From NCBI RefSeq assembly GCF_963966145.1, contig NC_091047.1:22320001-22384000 (forward strand): 64,000 bases of DNA. The letters run 5' to 3'. A program made the translations under genes and the position numbers. Numbering within the stretch: the first letter of the stretch is position 1; each line of letters starts with the position of its first letter. This document shows, piece after piece, positions 1-11,570 of the stretch. This DNA comes from Tenebrio molitor. Lineage: Eukaryota > Arthropoda > Insecta > Coleoptera > Tenebrionidae. The notes under the pieces are model-generated. The model searched no databases. It was not told the DNA's origin and worked only from the letters and a program-made list of their open reading frames with translations.

Positions 1-1580
1 TCTTCCAACCAACAAGGTCGACTTCATTTTAAAGAATGTATTTGTATCCTACCTTTGTAATAACCCAATTTTTCAATGCGAGTGTCATTTTAAGTTGGTA
101 TGTAACATTATAGTAGCCAAATTAGTGCCTGCAGTATTAAAAAATTATTGTAATTTAGAATCACAAAAAATTAAGAAAATCAATATTAATACCAAAAAGA
201 GAAAATTATTAAAATTAAAATAATCATCCTATTAATTAGTTTTTTTTTACAATACATTGTTTCAATATGCAAAAACGGCGTTTTTTATTTGGTTTCACAT
301 TGCACTGTAACATAATTGATTATTGTTAAATTGAATAGTAGGCAACCAAATATGCAATGTATTGTGTCGCCCTCACAAAAACAGAAATAAGGCCTCGTAC
401 TAAAAACTCACGCGGCCGTTAAGAGACAAAAGTCTCTTATTAATCTAGGAGGTCGTGGTTCATTCTAACGTGAACAGGTATAATTTATTAATTACCTAAA
501 TAAATTTTGTTTATAGGCAACTCTAAATACTCGTGCTACTTTACGTTGCCTATAAGTAAACGTAAGAATCAAGATACATATTTATACTATTTTTACCACT
601 AATTATAAAAACACAAAAATGTTAACAATAAACAACAATACATTTGTGCGTTGCTGGAGGAAGAGGCCGCAGCCCCCTCTTAGGCCTGCCAGCCGCGGCT
701 CTCTCGTCTACAAGAGGTGGGGGTTGCTTCCCCTTGACGCAGGGACTATGTCACCCGCACTATTCAAACTCCTACTGTTTACATAGTTCCAGTCCAGTTA
801 TCGCTAACAAATTAGTTATCTTTTATCTTTGATATTTATTGATACTGATTCTTCTTCTAGCTTAAGTTAAAATTTTCTTTGTTGTTTTTCTTGCTTTTGA
901 CAACTGTAAACTTGTAACACAAGTAGTACTTTCATCATTAGCCACGGCCGTGAGTTGAGTAATGACTCATTACTCCACGAATTGTGACCAATTGCAAAAC
1001 TGCATTTATAAATCATAGATAGCATTGAATGCACAAACCGTAAAACTGTTACGATACAGCGCATCTTCATACGTCATATTTATTTTGAAATGTTATAGTT
1101 TGCTATACACTTTTTTATTAAAAAAGTAATACATAAAACATAAACTAATTCTGACAGTGAAAATGATGAAATTTGTGCGTCGTAGAAAGAGAACATATTT
1201 TATTCGGAATCGTATTGTAATATGCGCATTCGTAACCTTATTTGAGGGCGGAAAGTTAACCATTTCTTTTTATCTTTTCTTCCCTCTCTTGGTCAGTAAT
1301 AGGCCACTTTCCGCCCTGTTATGACGTTTTTCCAATGGGGTTAACGAATTGTCGAAAAACGGTAGAAATGAAATTGCACCAAATTAATTGTTTAAAATGC
1401 TAAAAATGTAATGATTCTGAATAAAATAGTTATACAAACCTCGGTGGGAAGGTGTTTCCTTCCTGTCTCGAGCATTAGTTCACCTCGGCTACGCCTGGTA
1501 AACTATCTTAGCTCTCGACAGGAATGAAACATTTTCCTCTTCAGTATGTAATCTACAATATAAATTAAAACAGCCATTTT
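1..1580. other. AT-rich stretch without a recognisable gene
   Basis: I see no coding exon on either strand. The ORFs here are short and have no family resemblance. The only clear structure is the palindrome at 1445-1538, listed separately. Confidence 0.5.
1445..1538. repeat. Foldback palindrome P2
   Basis: Two arms of about 38 bases are inverted copies of each other (left arm from 1447, right arm ending near 1537), separated by a short centre reading tcggctacgcc. It looks like a short foldback MITE. Its centre resembles those of several other palindromes in this window. Confidence 0.6.
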
Positions 1581-1806
1581 TATAAAAAATTTATTAGTTG
1601 TCTTTTACAAAGAAGGTTAACGTAATCTAACTTAAATGAAGAATCCAAAAATTAATCATTTTATTATTGCATTGTATAATGAATAAAAAGTACAACCTTT
1701 TATTACAGTCTCCGCACTCACAATACTTATTTTAAAATAGATCAAATCTGTTTTCGTACAGGTGCCAGTTCATCGTAATTGTACACTTCATTAACGGAAT
1801 GTTTTA

Positions 1807-3213
1807 TCAACCCCAATAGGTCCTGCCTCCCCAGCCCCATCCCCCGTAACCGCCCCATCCGCCGAAGCCTCTGCCGTAACCGTATCCTCCTCCCCATCCA
1901 CGTCTCCAACCGCCACCGTATCCACCCCAACCGCCATAGTAGGGCCTTCTGTAGTAGCCTCCCCAGAAAGTGTTGGCAGTGTCTAAATCAGACTTTTCTT
2001 CAGCGGGGACAGGAGCAACGGCGTCAGGTGCCGGAGCTATGTCCGCTTCTTCAGGTGCTTTCTCAAGAGGTACCACCTTTTCAGCGGTTTGCTCTTGTGA
2101 AATTGACTGAGGCTGGGTCTCCTGCGAAGGAGCTTGCTCTTCCACAGGGAGTGCCGAAGAGGCGGACAGCAGGAATACCGCCACGAAAACAGTCAACATC
2201 TAAAGGAAAATAAATTGAAAAATGAAAAAAAAAATTTTTTCTTTGGAAGTAAAAGTGAAAAATAAGGTAATTAACTAATTAAGTACGAGAAGCTCGGTAT
2301 AAAATTTTTGTTGTAATATGTAATTACAAATAAATAAGTTATTTTATGTTAAATTTTAATAAATAATTAAATAAATAAGTTTGTTCCGCAAAAATAAAAT
2401 TTTTCAGGTAAGTATAATTTTTATAATTCATTTCAAAATTTAATTATTGGAAAATAAAAAATATGTAGATGAATCTGAAATAAAAAATGTTTTGAATAAA
2501 ATTGAAAAAAAAATGGCTCGAAGAGTTTTTCTTCAGTGGAAAATAAGAACTAAAATATTAAGTTATTAGTTTGGGTTAAATAAAAAAAAAATCAAAATAG
2601 TGCTTAACTATTATTTTATTCTGTAATTTTATTGAAAAAAAAAAGATTCACCTCTATATGTAAATATGTATTTTGAAAATGTTTATAATTTATTAAAAAA
2701 AATATAATGGTAATGTGGAAAATAGTAGTTTATGTATTTGACGAGTTTGTGTGTAAATTGAGCCTTTTTTGGCACGCGTGGGTCATTTTAAAGGCCCACG
2801 AGTGTCAAAAAAGGCCCAATTTACAAACGAACGAGTTGAATACAACGTTTTTTTGTTCGACGACCCCCTTAAAGGCTCCAAATCGCTTAAAATCTTTAAA
2901 ATTAGCTTGACGTTTCGTTTTGACAAGTTGTCAAATTTATCAAAATCCGTTCACACAGGAGAAAATTCTCAAATTCTGACAGTGTCGAAGAAAAAAATAT
3001 TTTTTTTTTGTTTTTAAAAACGTTGAAAAAGTTAATGATAATTTTACATTGGAATTGTAATTCTTTTTGTTCACCTAAAACAATTTTAAGATTTATTTTT
3101 TTTATATTTTGCTAAGATTAAAAAAAAAATTGAAAAACATGAAAATCACAATTTATTTTTTCATCAGATTTAACAAAAATAAAAAGGGAAAAACTCACCG
3201 TTTTGTGCACCAT
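1807..3213 (-). CDS. Glycine-rich secreted protein, two exons
   Basis: The main exon is 1807-2199. It encodes a hydrophobic signal peptide (MLTVFVAVFLLSASSALP), a Pro/Glu/Ala-rich acidic middle and a C-terminal 50 residues made almost entirely of Gly, Trp, Tyr and Arg (YGGWGGYGGG type). Its ATG lies directly behind a good acceptor (TTTTCCTTTAG), so I infer a 15-base first exon at 3199-3213, ATG GTG CAC AAA ACG, followed by GTGAGT, in phase 0, giving 135 residues. A TATA box lies upstream at 3263-3272 and AATAAA signals lie downstream at 1699-1704. Such proteins are typically cuticular or glycine-rich antimicrobial peptides; I cannot tell which. The intron of about 1 kb holds a dispersed repeat (2719-2990). 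If exon 1 is wrong, translation from 2199 still gives a complete 130-residue secreted protein. Confidence 0.75.
2719..2990 (-). repeat. Dispersed about 270-base repeat, copy 1
   Basis: This stretch recurs, diverged, at 7781-8045, 19652-19880 and 58131-59062 (the last interrupted). Shared landmarks are gttcgac...gtcgaac inverted ends around a 140-base core, then a second part with tggcactcgtgggcc. It lies here in the intron of the glycine-rich gene, in the opposite orientation to the other copies. Confidence 0.8.
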
Positions 3214-3262
3214 CTTGTTCGATATCACTAGATGTGTTTGACTATGGTCGTCGAGGTGGAGG

Positions 3263-3272
3263 CTTTTATATT
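3263..3272 (-). promoter_or_regulatory. TATA box of the glycine-rich protein gene
   Basis: The minus strand reads AATATAAAAG about 50 bases before the inferred ATG at 3213. This spacing allows a transcription start near 3235 and a short leader. Confidence 0.5.
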
Positions 3273-3279
3273 CTGTACC

Positions 3280-5540
3280 TAAGGCTGATGACCGCCGCTG
3301 ATCAGTGCTCCGTCTTCAATCGGGTCTGGTCAAGGCCAGTATGGTGCACCTATTCAACAAAGATGCTGCAAGAACTTCTGCCAAGCAAGTTCAAGTGCAT
3401 TATAATTTCCACGCCACCATAAAGACATTTCGAAATTTTCAACGAAATTCTCCATTAAAACGGATTTATGAAAATATGAATCGAACCCAACCAATCCAGC
3501 CATGGACGTACCCAATGGAGCATAAAATTAGCTCTTTCGCGATTTGGCTTGATCGGTTCCAGCGGCGCAGCTTCTCATTTTATCGAAAAATTATGGATTT
3601 TCTGTGTTATTGCTTTGTGCCATTAATCAAAAACAGTTTTCCCCGACGACCATTTTTCATTAGTTCTCAATTAACATAGTGTTTTTACTCGTTTGGACGT
3701 ACAGGTGAATTCCGGAGGTGGTGCGGTCGGAGCGTTTTATAAATTATAGGACAAACAAAGATATTGCTCTAAAGGCAATAACACCGGTCATTTGTTTTGA
3801 CCGGGGAAATCCAAAGGTCCTGCTAACGGACAAACAAATGTGATGCAAGCTGTAGTAGGGAAGAATTTAAATGAAAATTTGGTTGTTGACAACGGGCCAC
3901 GTAGTAAATCTGAAATATTGACGGCGGAAAGGCCGAATTCATAATATGGGGGCTTAGGTGTTTGTTGTTTTATATTATATAACGCAGGTGACATAGTATC
4001 TTCAGTTAAAATACCTATTTTGGTACGACTGTCCGCAAGAAGAATATGCAGATATTTATAATTCAATAAGCAATTTTATTATAGCCATTGAATTAATGGA
4101 AAGGACGAACAACAGAAATTAGATAAAATTTACATACAAGGTGTGTTCCTATGAGTAACTGTGATAATCGTTGTTGTTATGAGAACAATGCAATATCATA
4201 TTTGTAGCAATAAAATTGCTCATGACAATTATTATAAAAGTTAATTAATATTTAAATGTGTATACGATTTTTTCAAATATTCACAAGTAGGTAAAATTCA
4301 ATGAGAAAAAGTAAATTGAAACGACCACAAGAAGAAAGAAACGGAAAAATCAAAAAGACACAACTTTATGATGTTCTAAAAGCGTAAAAATAATAGGTAT
4401 GTGAAAAATTACGAGTATATTGTTGATGGGATATTTGGTGTAATTAATTTCAAAGAATAAGATTTTCCTCATTTTAAAAATATTCCAAGATGTGACAAAA
4501 TGAAGGTGGACGACCAAACAAACCAGGATCTTCTTTAATGCCTCGATCATAAAATATGTAAAATCGATTAATTGATTGATAAAATCATCACAATAATTTG
4601 AGTTAAATAATGTGTGCTTCAACCAAACGCTGTCACAATTAACATTTTTGTTATAAAAGAAAAACTAGAATCAAAAAGGTCATGCGAAATTTGAGCCCAT
4701 CCTTTGCAAAAAAGCTTGTTTTAAAATTGCTCATTTGAAATTACGTAATCAGTTACTACGAAAAAAACGCCAACAATTAAGAATTGCTTTTGAAAGCACG
4801 AATCCGAAAAAAGTTAATAAATCAAGCTTGTGCATGATAGATTGAGCTGAAAACTTAGAACCGCCATAAAAAGCGTAAACAAAAACACACACGTGAATTC
4901 CAAGTCATCATCATAAAAATTATTTGCATTGTAAGTAATAATTTGACGAATTAGTTACCTGCTGGGTTTTTTCTTTACATATTTACCTAGACAGTTATGA
5001 ACCATTAAAAACAGTTGAACGAACCTCAACGCTGAAAAAAACTAATCACGATCCGCCAAAAATCATTAAGAACCCCTGCGATCAAGCGCTTCTTATGTAC
5101 TGCAGATTTAATAACAGACAATCAAAATCATCATCCCGCAAAGCAGAATTTACGTCTTTAGGATTTTTAAAAATGTAGCTAGTCTAGCCGTTAATTTTTT
5201 TTTTTTTTGACAGAGCTAACAACAGAACCTGTCTTGATGCCGGCTCAATTTCTCTCAAGGTGAAACAAATTCAAAGTCAAGTGCACACACAAAAGTAAAA
5301 GTGAATTTTCTTCATTCAGCAAACCATCGAATTGCCTCATCGGCGTCCAAATCGTTACAAATTGCGTCAACCTCTGCATCAGTTATGCAAAGCTTGAGGG
5401 CACATCAACTGACCTTTTCTTCTTGGTCCGCCGTCATTATTTTAACTACACAGTTCCGAATTAAAATAATAGGACACATCAACGAACGTCCTCATCATGT
5501 CCACTGCAATTACGGCAATTATCCTGAAAACTGACTGGCA
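3280..5540. other. No recognised gene
   Basis: A plus-strand ORF of 124 codons at 3305-3679 and shorter ones around 3788-4066 and 5301-5534 show no family resemblance, signal peptide or convincing splice sites. The rest is AT-rich. I leave the whole stretch unannotated. Confidence 0.4.
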
Positions 5541-5558
5541 GGTATTGTTTTGATAATT

Positions 5559-5565
5559 TATAAAT
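5559..5565 (+). promoter_or_regulatory. TATA box of the odorant-binding protein gene
   Basis: TATAAAT lies 34 bases before the ATG at 5599, so the leader would be only a few bases long if the usual 25-30 base spacing holds. Confidence 0.45.
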
Positions 5566-5598
5566 CCGTCAACAATCATCTCGCGGAACTAGTCCAAC

Positions 5599-6948
5599 AT
5601 GAATATCGACATTCTGTGTTTCCTGTTCTTCCTCCAGATCCTCCCAGGACTGATCCAGCCTTTGGAGAACAACGGGAACAAACTGGGAGATGTGATGAAG
5701 AACCACACGAAATCGGTTTACAACTCGACGAAGAACCAAAGCGAAGAAGAGAACTTGTTGAAGCAGGAGGCCCACAAATTACTGTCGGAATGCGGCGTGG
5801 AGACCTCGGACAATAACTACGACGACAACGACTCTTACAACAACAGGAGAGGGTCGAACAAACCCAGGAGAGGCAACAACTACGATGGTTTCGGTGGTAA
5901 CAACAACAATCGCAAGAATTCAAACAGACGCTACAACAACAGAGACAACAGTAACGAAAATGACGGTTACAATAACCGTTACGGCAATCGGAATCGCGGT
6001 AACCGTTACTCAGGTTACGGCAGCGATAACGACGACGACTCGAACGACGACAACAATCGCTATGGCAACCGCAGAAACAACGGAAATTCGAATAACCGCA
6101 ATAACCGTTACAAAAATGAAAATTACAGCGACGAGGAAGAATCGAACGAGTCGAACCAAAGCGGATCCAAAAACAATAATTCAGGAATGAAGAGATTCAA
6201 TCGGACCGGTAGTAACAACGGTTATCGCTATGGAAGCACGAATAACGGCAACAGCAACGGTTACAATATCGGTTATACGAATGGTTACGGGGGTAGCGAC
6301 TGTAAGGATGAAAACCGTGGTTACTACGACGGGAATGGGAGGAACCAATGGGGCAACAGTGACGGCGGTGAGTTGAGTCGGTGTCACAAGCTCGGCTCAT
6401 GTGGCGTTTCAGGTAACTACGGTTACGACAGCAGGAACGGTTACGGCTTCGGAAACGTGGGTAACATGAGGCGCGGGGTCAGCGGTCCAGGATACACCAG
6501 GAATTTCGACATAAATCTGCGAGCGAAACGTTCCAATAACGACGACGATGACTCGCAGGTAATTATTCACAACAATTCGAACCATCCCAAACCACTAATT
6601 ATGTAAATGTTTGCAGTGTGTCAGCCAGTGCGTTTTCGGTTATTTGGAAGTGGTACGAGATGAAAGGTGGAAAAACCTGGGTTGTGAAAGGTGGTTTTGT
6701 TGCAGTTGGACGATAACAGAGTCCCGTCGGAGACTTTGGTGATTAAATGGCTTCAGGACCACTTGTCTAATGATATGAAACGAATCAGAGCGCTTCGCGA
6801 GGCGAGGAGATGTTTCGGGAGGCTGTCCACTTCAGGTAAACAACTTTGACAGTTGGGACAAATTTGACTTGGTGGTGTTGCAGACACCGACGATGGATGT
6901 GAATTCTCGCAGTCTCTGTCCAAGTGTCTGAACCTGGAACTCGAATAA
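5599..6948 (+). CDS. Odorant-binding protein with giant C1-C2 insert
   Basis: Four exons: 5599-6558, 6617-6652, 6706-6835, 6884-6948, all GT-AG, giving 395-396 residues. The first exon starts with a signal peptide (NIDILCFLFFLQILPG) and an amphipathic segment ending in SECGVE, which I take as the first OBP cysteine. Exons 2-4 encode the rest of a classic PBP/GOBP fold: C-x3-C (CVSQC), a single Cys (RRCFG), then C-x8-C (C-EFSQSLSK-C). Secreted OBPs carry small hydrophobic ligands in sensillum lymph. What is odd is about 250 residues between the first and second cysteines, rich in Asn, Gly, Tyr, Arg and Asp, where roughly 25-30 is usual. Three extra cysteines sit within the insert. The Obp59a/GOBP71-type lineage is a candidate, from memory only. 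AATAAA signals occur just after the stop (about 6971-6985). Confidence 0.85.
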
Positions 6949-7409
6949 AATTGTCGTATCTTAATCAAAACCTAATAAATAATAAATGCGTTGAAGTTGT
7001 TTCCTTGTTTTGTGTGTTGTGCCTAATTTCAGACATTCGTACGAAAAATACTGCAAAGAAATCATGCATAGATTGTTTTTTTTCCACTCATGGGATTACC
7101 GCATTCGCCTAGGGTTGGTGCGGTCAAACTTCCCAGTCGTGGAAAAAGTACTACTTTTTGCACTTGTTGCGTAAATTACTATTTACTTGTTTTTACTGTC
7201 TTAACAAACTGTAGAGTCTTGACTTTTTTCAAAGATATCTTTAATTTAATTAGCTGGAACAAAGTATCGCGTCAAGAAGCAATTGCAGCTCTCATGTAAT
7301 TAATAATTTCAAAAAGATATAGAAAACCATTGACAAAATTATAAGATCAAGAAGAAGAATTCTATATGAAGCTTGCAATTCTTCGTTTTTTAGGAAATTT
7401 AGAGAAAGT

Positions 7410-7577
7410 ATGAGAACTTTACAAAGGATAATACATGAATGTGAGCATTTGAGGCGACAGTGGTTGCAGAAGAAACACCTTTCAACTACTGATCACAAAG
7501 AAGCAATATTAACATTTTGTGAAAAATCATGGAACCATGAAACCACAGAAGAATGGGGCAATGTAATATTTTCGTAA
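7410..7577 (+). pseudogene. Tc1/mariner-type transposase fragment
   Basis: A 56-codon frame ends in W-GNVIFS, resembling the segment just before the first catalytic Asp-Glu of Tc1/Tc3-like transposases (W..VIFSDE). A stop follows immediately where DE would be expected. No termini were identified. It is a decayed fragment. Confidence 0.4.
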
Positions 7578-7780
7578 TAAAAATGGGTTTGATTGGTATA
7601 GATTTATTTGTAGATTGGTGTCAAAGCTTCTGCAGTCTGATGATAAAGCAAATCTTATTTTTCACAAAACGTCTTTATTTTTTTTTTCAAAGTATTCACG
7701 ATTCACTTCAACATATTCAATGAAAGGAGGCATCAAAACAAAAACTCTATTCTTTCTGAATTATTTTAGAGACAATTGTA

Positions 7781-8045
7781 TTTTTTGTTCGACACTGTCA
7801 GAATTTGAGAGTTTTCTCCTATGTGAACGGATATTGATAAATGTGACAACTTGTCAAAACGAAACATCAAGTTAATTTTAAAGTTTTAAGCGATTTGAAG
7901 CCTTTAAGGGGGTCGTCGAACAAAAAAACGTTGTATTCAACTCGTTCTTGTGTAAATTGGACTTTTTTTGGCACTCGTGGGCCGTTAAAACGCTCGTTTC
8001 ACTCGCCCAATTTACACACGAACTCGTTAAATAAATAACTATTTT
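7781..8045 (+). repeat. Dispersed repeat, copy 2
   Basis: Second copy of the repeat described at 2719-2990, in the opposite orientation. It ends in aactcgttaaataaataact like the others. Confidence 0.8.
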
Positions 8046-8867
8046 AAAACTTTGTCAGTACGGCAGTTTTGACTAAAACGCAGCTCAAAAACATTATCGA
8101 AAAGGACACCGTCGTCGCCAAAATATCTTTACTTTGTTAGATCTTGTCTTTTTTCAGTTAATCTTTTTAATAAATTTAAATGAATTCTGTGCTAGTATAC
8201 AATTTGCGCATTTCTTGACCTTGATCGAAAATTTATTCAAAACACGATATCCCATAAAACACCGGTGAAAAATTTTTACACATTTTTTTCAGATCCTTAT
8301 ATGGGCCTGTCACCGTAGATTTTAAAATGCTCACAACATATTTTAGTCATTATATTTACAAATTACCCTCGCTCACTAGCCACTGATGCAGATTATTTAA
8401 TTCAGACTCATTACATTTTCTCTGCACACAAACATAAAAATTCATTGTTTCATAGTTTCAAAATGATTTAAATTTAAATAGCAACAGTTTTCGGTAGTCT
8501 GGGCTCTTTATTAAAAAAGTGAAAGTGAAGGAAAAAATTATTGTTGATTTTTCTCGAGCTTCTAGAGAGAAAAAGAGTGTTCTTGAGAACACTGTTTTTC
8601 TGTTATATGTGTGGGTGCAGAAACTACTCAGAAATGAAGAACATATTTGAATGAATGAAAATTTACATTTCAATTTTTCATAATTTTTTTCATCCTCATC
8701 TTATACATGAAAGTCAACCCTTTTAATTCTCGATGAGATACACTTTCTTTGAAGAATGTGATCTTAGAGCAAAAAATTATAGAAATTGATTTTATTAAAC
8801 CATTACCTAAAAATAATATTTTGCATTTCTTCGAGACAACCCATAAAGAAAAGTATATTCATTTTTA

Positions 8868-9151
8868 GCAAGATGGAGCTCCTTCACTTTGTGCTGCCAC
8901 TATCAGGAAATTCTTGGGCACCCGATTCCTGGTAAGTGTCCAGTTAGCTGTCTCCAAGATCACTCAATCTAAATCCTTTAAATTATTTCTTATGGAGACA
9001 CCTAAAGTGTATTTGTTGTGTCGCACAGCATGCCACAATTCCAGAAATACCTCAAAGAATTGTAGAAAAATGTTGTGGAATAACTCCAAAAGTACTACAC
9101 AATATTACAAATGGATTTGAGCAGATTTTATTATTTAACAGTAAACAGTAA
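8868..9151 (+). pseudogene. Mariner-superfamily transposase C-terminus, decayed
   Basis: One frame reads QDGAPSL then IRKFLGTRFL; after a frameshift near 8948 a second frame gives LSPRSLNLNPLNYFLW and runs to a stop near 9151. This matches the D(D/E)D endonuclease block of mariner-like transposases (QDGAPPH, PRSPDLTPLDFFLW). The expected Asp in PDL is replaced by Asn, so the fragment is dead even apart from the frameshift. No terminal inverted repeats were found nearby. Confidence 0.65.
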
Positions 9152-9472
9152 TAAAATGATAGTGTTATTGTAAAGATAATTTAAATTTCTCTAAAATGAT
9201 GCATCGCTCGACTCCTATTCCCTATAATGATCCTCAAAAGAATGATCGATCTGTATATTTCCATGGGCCTGCAAAATTCTTTATGTTCAAGCGGTCGAAA
9301 ATCGCGCCTTTATCTCTACAAAAACGGTTGAAGTGGCTTTTTTTTTAACCGGACTTGAAACACTTCAAATCCTAGGAAAATTGTAATTTTGAAAATTGTC
9401 ATTTTACTGTAACTGCACCAAAATAAAATAAATGAGTTCATGTCCGATTTTTTTTATGATCCACTTGAAGAT

Positions 9473-9597
9473 AAATTAGTTATCATTCAGAGTAGGTCTT
9501 TTTGTGTTTCGCCCAGTTGCGAACTCGACTTCGTCTCAGTCTTCAATCTCTGGGCTTAGCACAAAAAGACTCCTTCTACTCTTAATGATATAATCTA
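9473..9597. repeat. Foldback palindrome P3
   Basis: Arms of about 40 bases (left agagtaggtctttttgtg, right inverted equivalent caaaaagactccttctactc) flank the centre actcgacttcgtctcag. It resembles a short foldback MITE. Confidence 0.65.
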
Positions 9598-10387
9598 CTA
9601 TTTTATTATCATTGGTTCTGAAATGACAATGCCAGCAAGATATGGCTGCTGAACATTACGTTAAATACTAATCAATGTTCTCAGGTTTTGCTATATGTAT
9701 TTATTTATTGTTGACAGATTATTTGTCATTTATAGATCTAGTTAAAAGTACATAATTTTATTTTTCTCTCACTTAAATTATTTCAAGTAGGTATAGTCCA
9801 AATCAGAACTACTGGTAAATTTGTTCAAAAAATATAATATTTCTTTCACCACCCTAAGATAACAATTATTCTTATTCTGATGGCTTAAGACCGTAAAAAT
9901 TCCTTGAAAACATTCTTTCTACAATTTATCTGAAGAGCTATGAACGGCACAAATATGAGCTACAAAATTATTCTGTATTAATGTGTTTCTTTTAAATGTA
10001 AAATAAAAAACACTTCATGTGAACTATTTACGTTTAAACACACACTGATTTCATTTAAATACGAGCAGTTCTGGTTCCATTACAATTACAGCCAAAATGT
10101 TCCCATAATCATAAAGAACCGCTTCCACATTACATAGGTATATCAATCAGTCCATATTGTCGGACTTATCGGTCAACTGTATTTCCCTTTTTAAAGTCGT
10201 TCGCGTCTACACCAAAGCTAAATGAACCATTTATGAACCTGCTTAGTTCAAAGCGAAAGCAATTTAGAATCAAGTCCAATGACTGATTAAAACCCGTTTT
10301 AGATTCAGGGGTTTTTTGTTTATTACTTTTTAAAGGGATTTGATTCATCTTTTTTAAGTGCATTTTTAGGCTTTTCTTTAGAACTTA

Positions 10388-10522
10388 CCCCCAATTTCAT
10401 AATCAGCCTAAAGTTACTTTAACATTAAAATTTACCATTTACCATAGAAACATATTGTTGCAACAATCCATTAAAGTCATTTTAAGATAAAGTCGACTTT
10501 AAGTTTATTATGAAACCGGCCC
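10388..10522. mobile_element. Short MITE with TTA target duplication
   Basis: Imperfect inverted ends (left ccaatttcataatcagcc, right inverted gggccggtttcataataa) lie between TTA copies at 10385-10387 and 10523-10525. The 3-base TTA duplication suggests a PIF/Harbinger-type non-autonomous element. Confidence 0.55.
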
Positions 10523-11371
10523 TTAAAATTCGAACTTGATTGGAGTGAGTAACATTCTAACAACGGAAAAAATACGTAGCAAAACTTAAATTCCATTCAG
10601 GTACTAACATTTAAATAATATAAACACTATTAGTTAAACAAATTTTCATCTGTTAATAGCTTAGCTTTAGTTGTAAACATTGTGAGTATTTTTTAGCCGT
10701 AATTTTCACGCAGGAGGAAATCCCCCAACATTCATCATATTTCAAAATTATCTTAACCTTCGCTGTTCAAATAAGACGCACGAACTAAAATTTTTACAAA
10801 ATGTCGCAATTTGACTGAAGTGGAACTTTAAACTCGTGAAGTATCCTAATATACGTAAAACAATTTACTACAAGGTGATCAAGAACGTCTGTTTGAGTTG
10901 GCAATTCAATTAAGAACATTTTTTTATTTTGCTATTTGCAACTCTGCAATCTGCTATAACAAGATTTTTGCTTTGAGTTTTTTTATAATATAATCTTGAC
11001 TCCAAATTTCCTAAAAGACAGACACAACAAAGTATTGTGTAAAACTTGCAAATTAATCCAAACCAGGTGATGCAGACTAAATACGATTTCTTTCTGAGAA
11101 TTTATTGTTTTTGTTTTAGTTTATACCTATAATAATTCATTTGGCAATAAATTTTCACAAATAAAAATTCAGTGGTTTTATTGTCTCCTGTATGGTTTAT
11201 TACATATTTGCTTTATCTAATAAAAATGCTAGTCTAACCAATCATATGATGCATTATTTCTAAAATTAAATGCCTAGTAATAAATTATGTAACTAATTAC
11301 TTTTATTACTTATTTGTAAAAATATAAATTTAAAAAAAACGTCATAATAAACATCACGTCGGCAATAGTTA

Positions 11372-11502
11372 TTTACGAACCAAGTGCGGGAAGACGACGT
11401 TCCCGCATGAGCGCATTTTTTAAACCACGAGCGACGAAGGAGCGAGTGCCTTTAATTAATGCGCGAATGAACGGAAGATGTCTTCACGCAAGTGGTTCGT
11501 AG
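11372..11502. repeat. Foldback palindrome P4
   Basis: Arms beginning ttacgaaccaagtgcggg and ending with the inverted equivalent cgcaagtggttcgta flank the centre cacgagcgacgaaggagcgagtg. Confidence 0.65.
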
Positions 11503-11570
11503 AATATTTTTTGTACGAAAATTAAATTAAAATTTTTTGTTTTAATACATTACGAGGTACAAAAAATATT

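Larger units (their letters stand above)
9160..11365. other. No gene; short MITEs only
   Basis: No coding exon is recognised. The stretch contains the palindrome at 9473-9597, the MITE at 10388-10522 and, at about 10872-10905, one unpaired mariner-type end (ggtgatcaagaacgtctg) related to the ends of the element at 56562-57305. Confidence 0.45.

Noticed and set aside
644..832. Short ORF
   Set aside because: No family, no splice context, and a composition change suggests repeat debris.
1779..2213. Plus-strand ORF opposite the glycine-rich protein
   Set aside because: Antisense shadow of a GC-rich coding exon.
3305..3679. 124-codon plus-strand ORF
   Set aside because: I looked for a transposase HTH or retroelement resemblance and found nothing firm.
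5885..6190. Thr-rich plus-strand ORF and the minus-strand ORFs over the OBP exon
   Set aside because: Out-of-frame readings of the Asn/Gly-rich repeat codons in the OBP.
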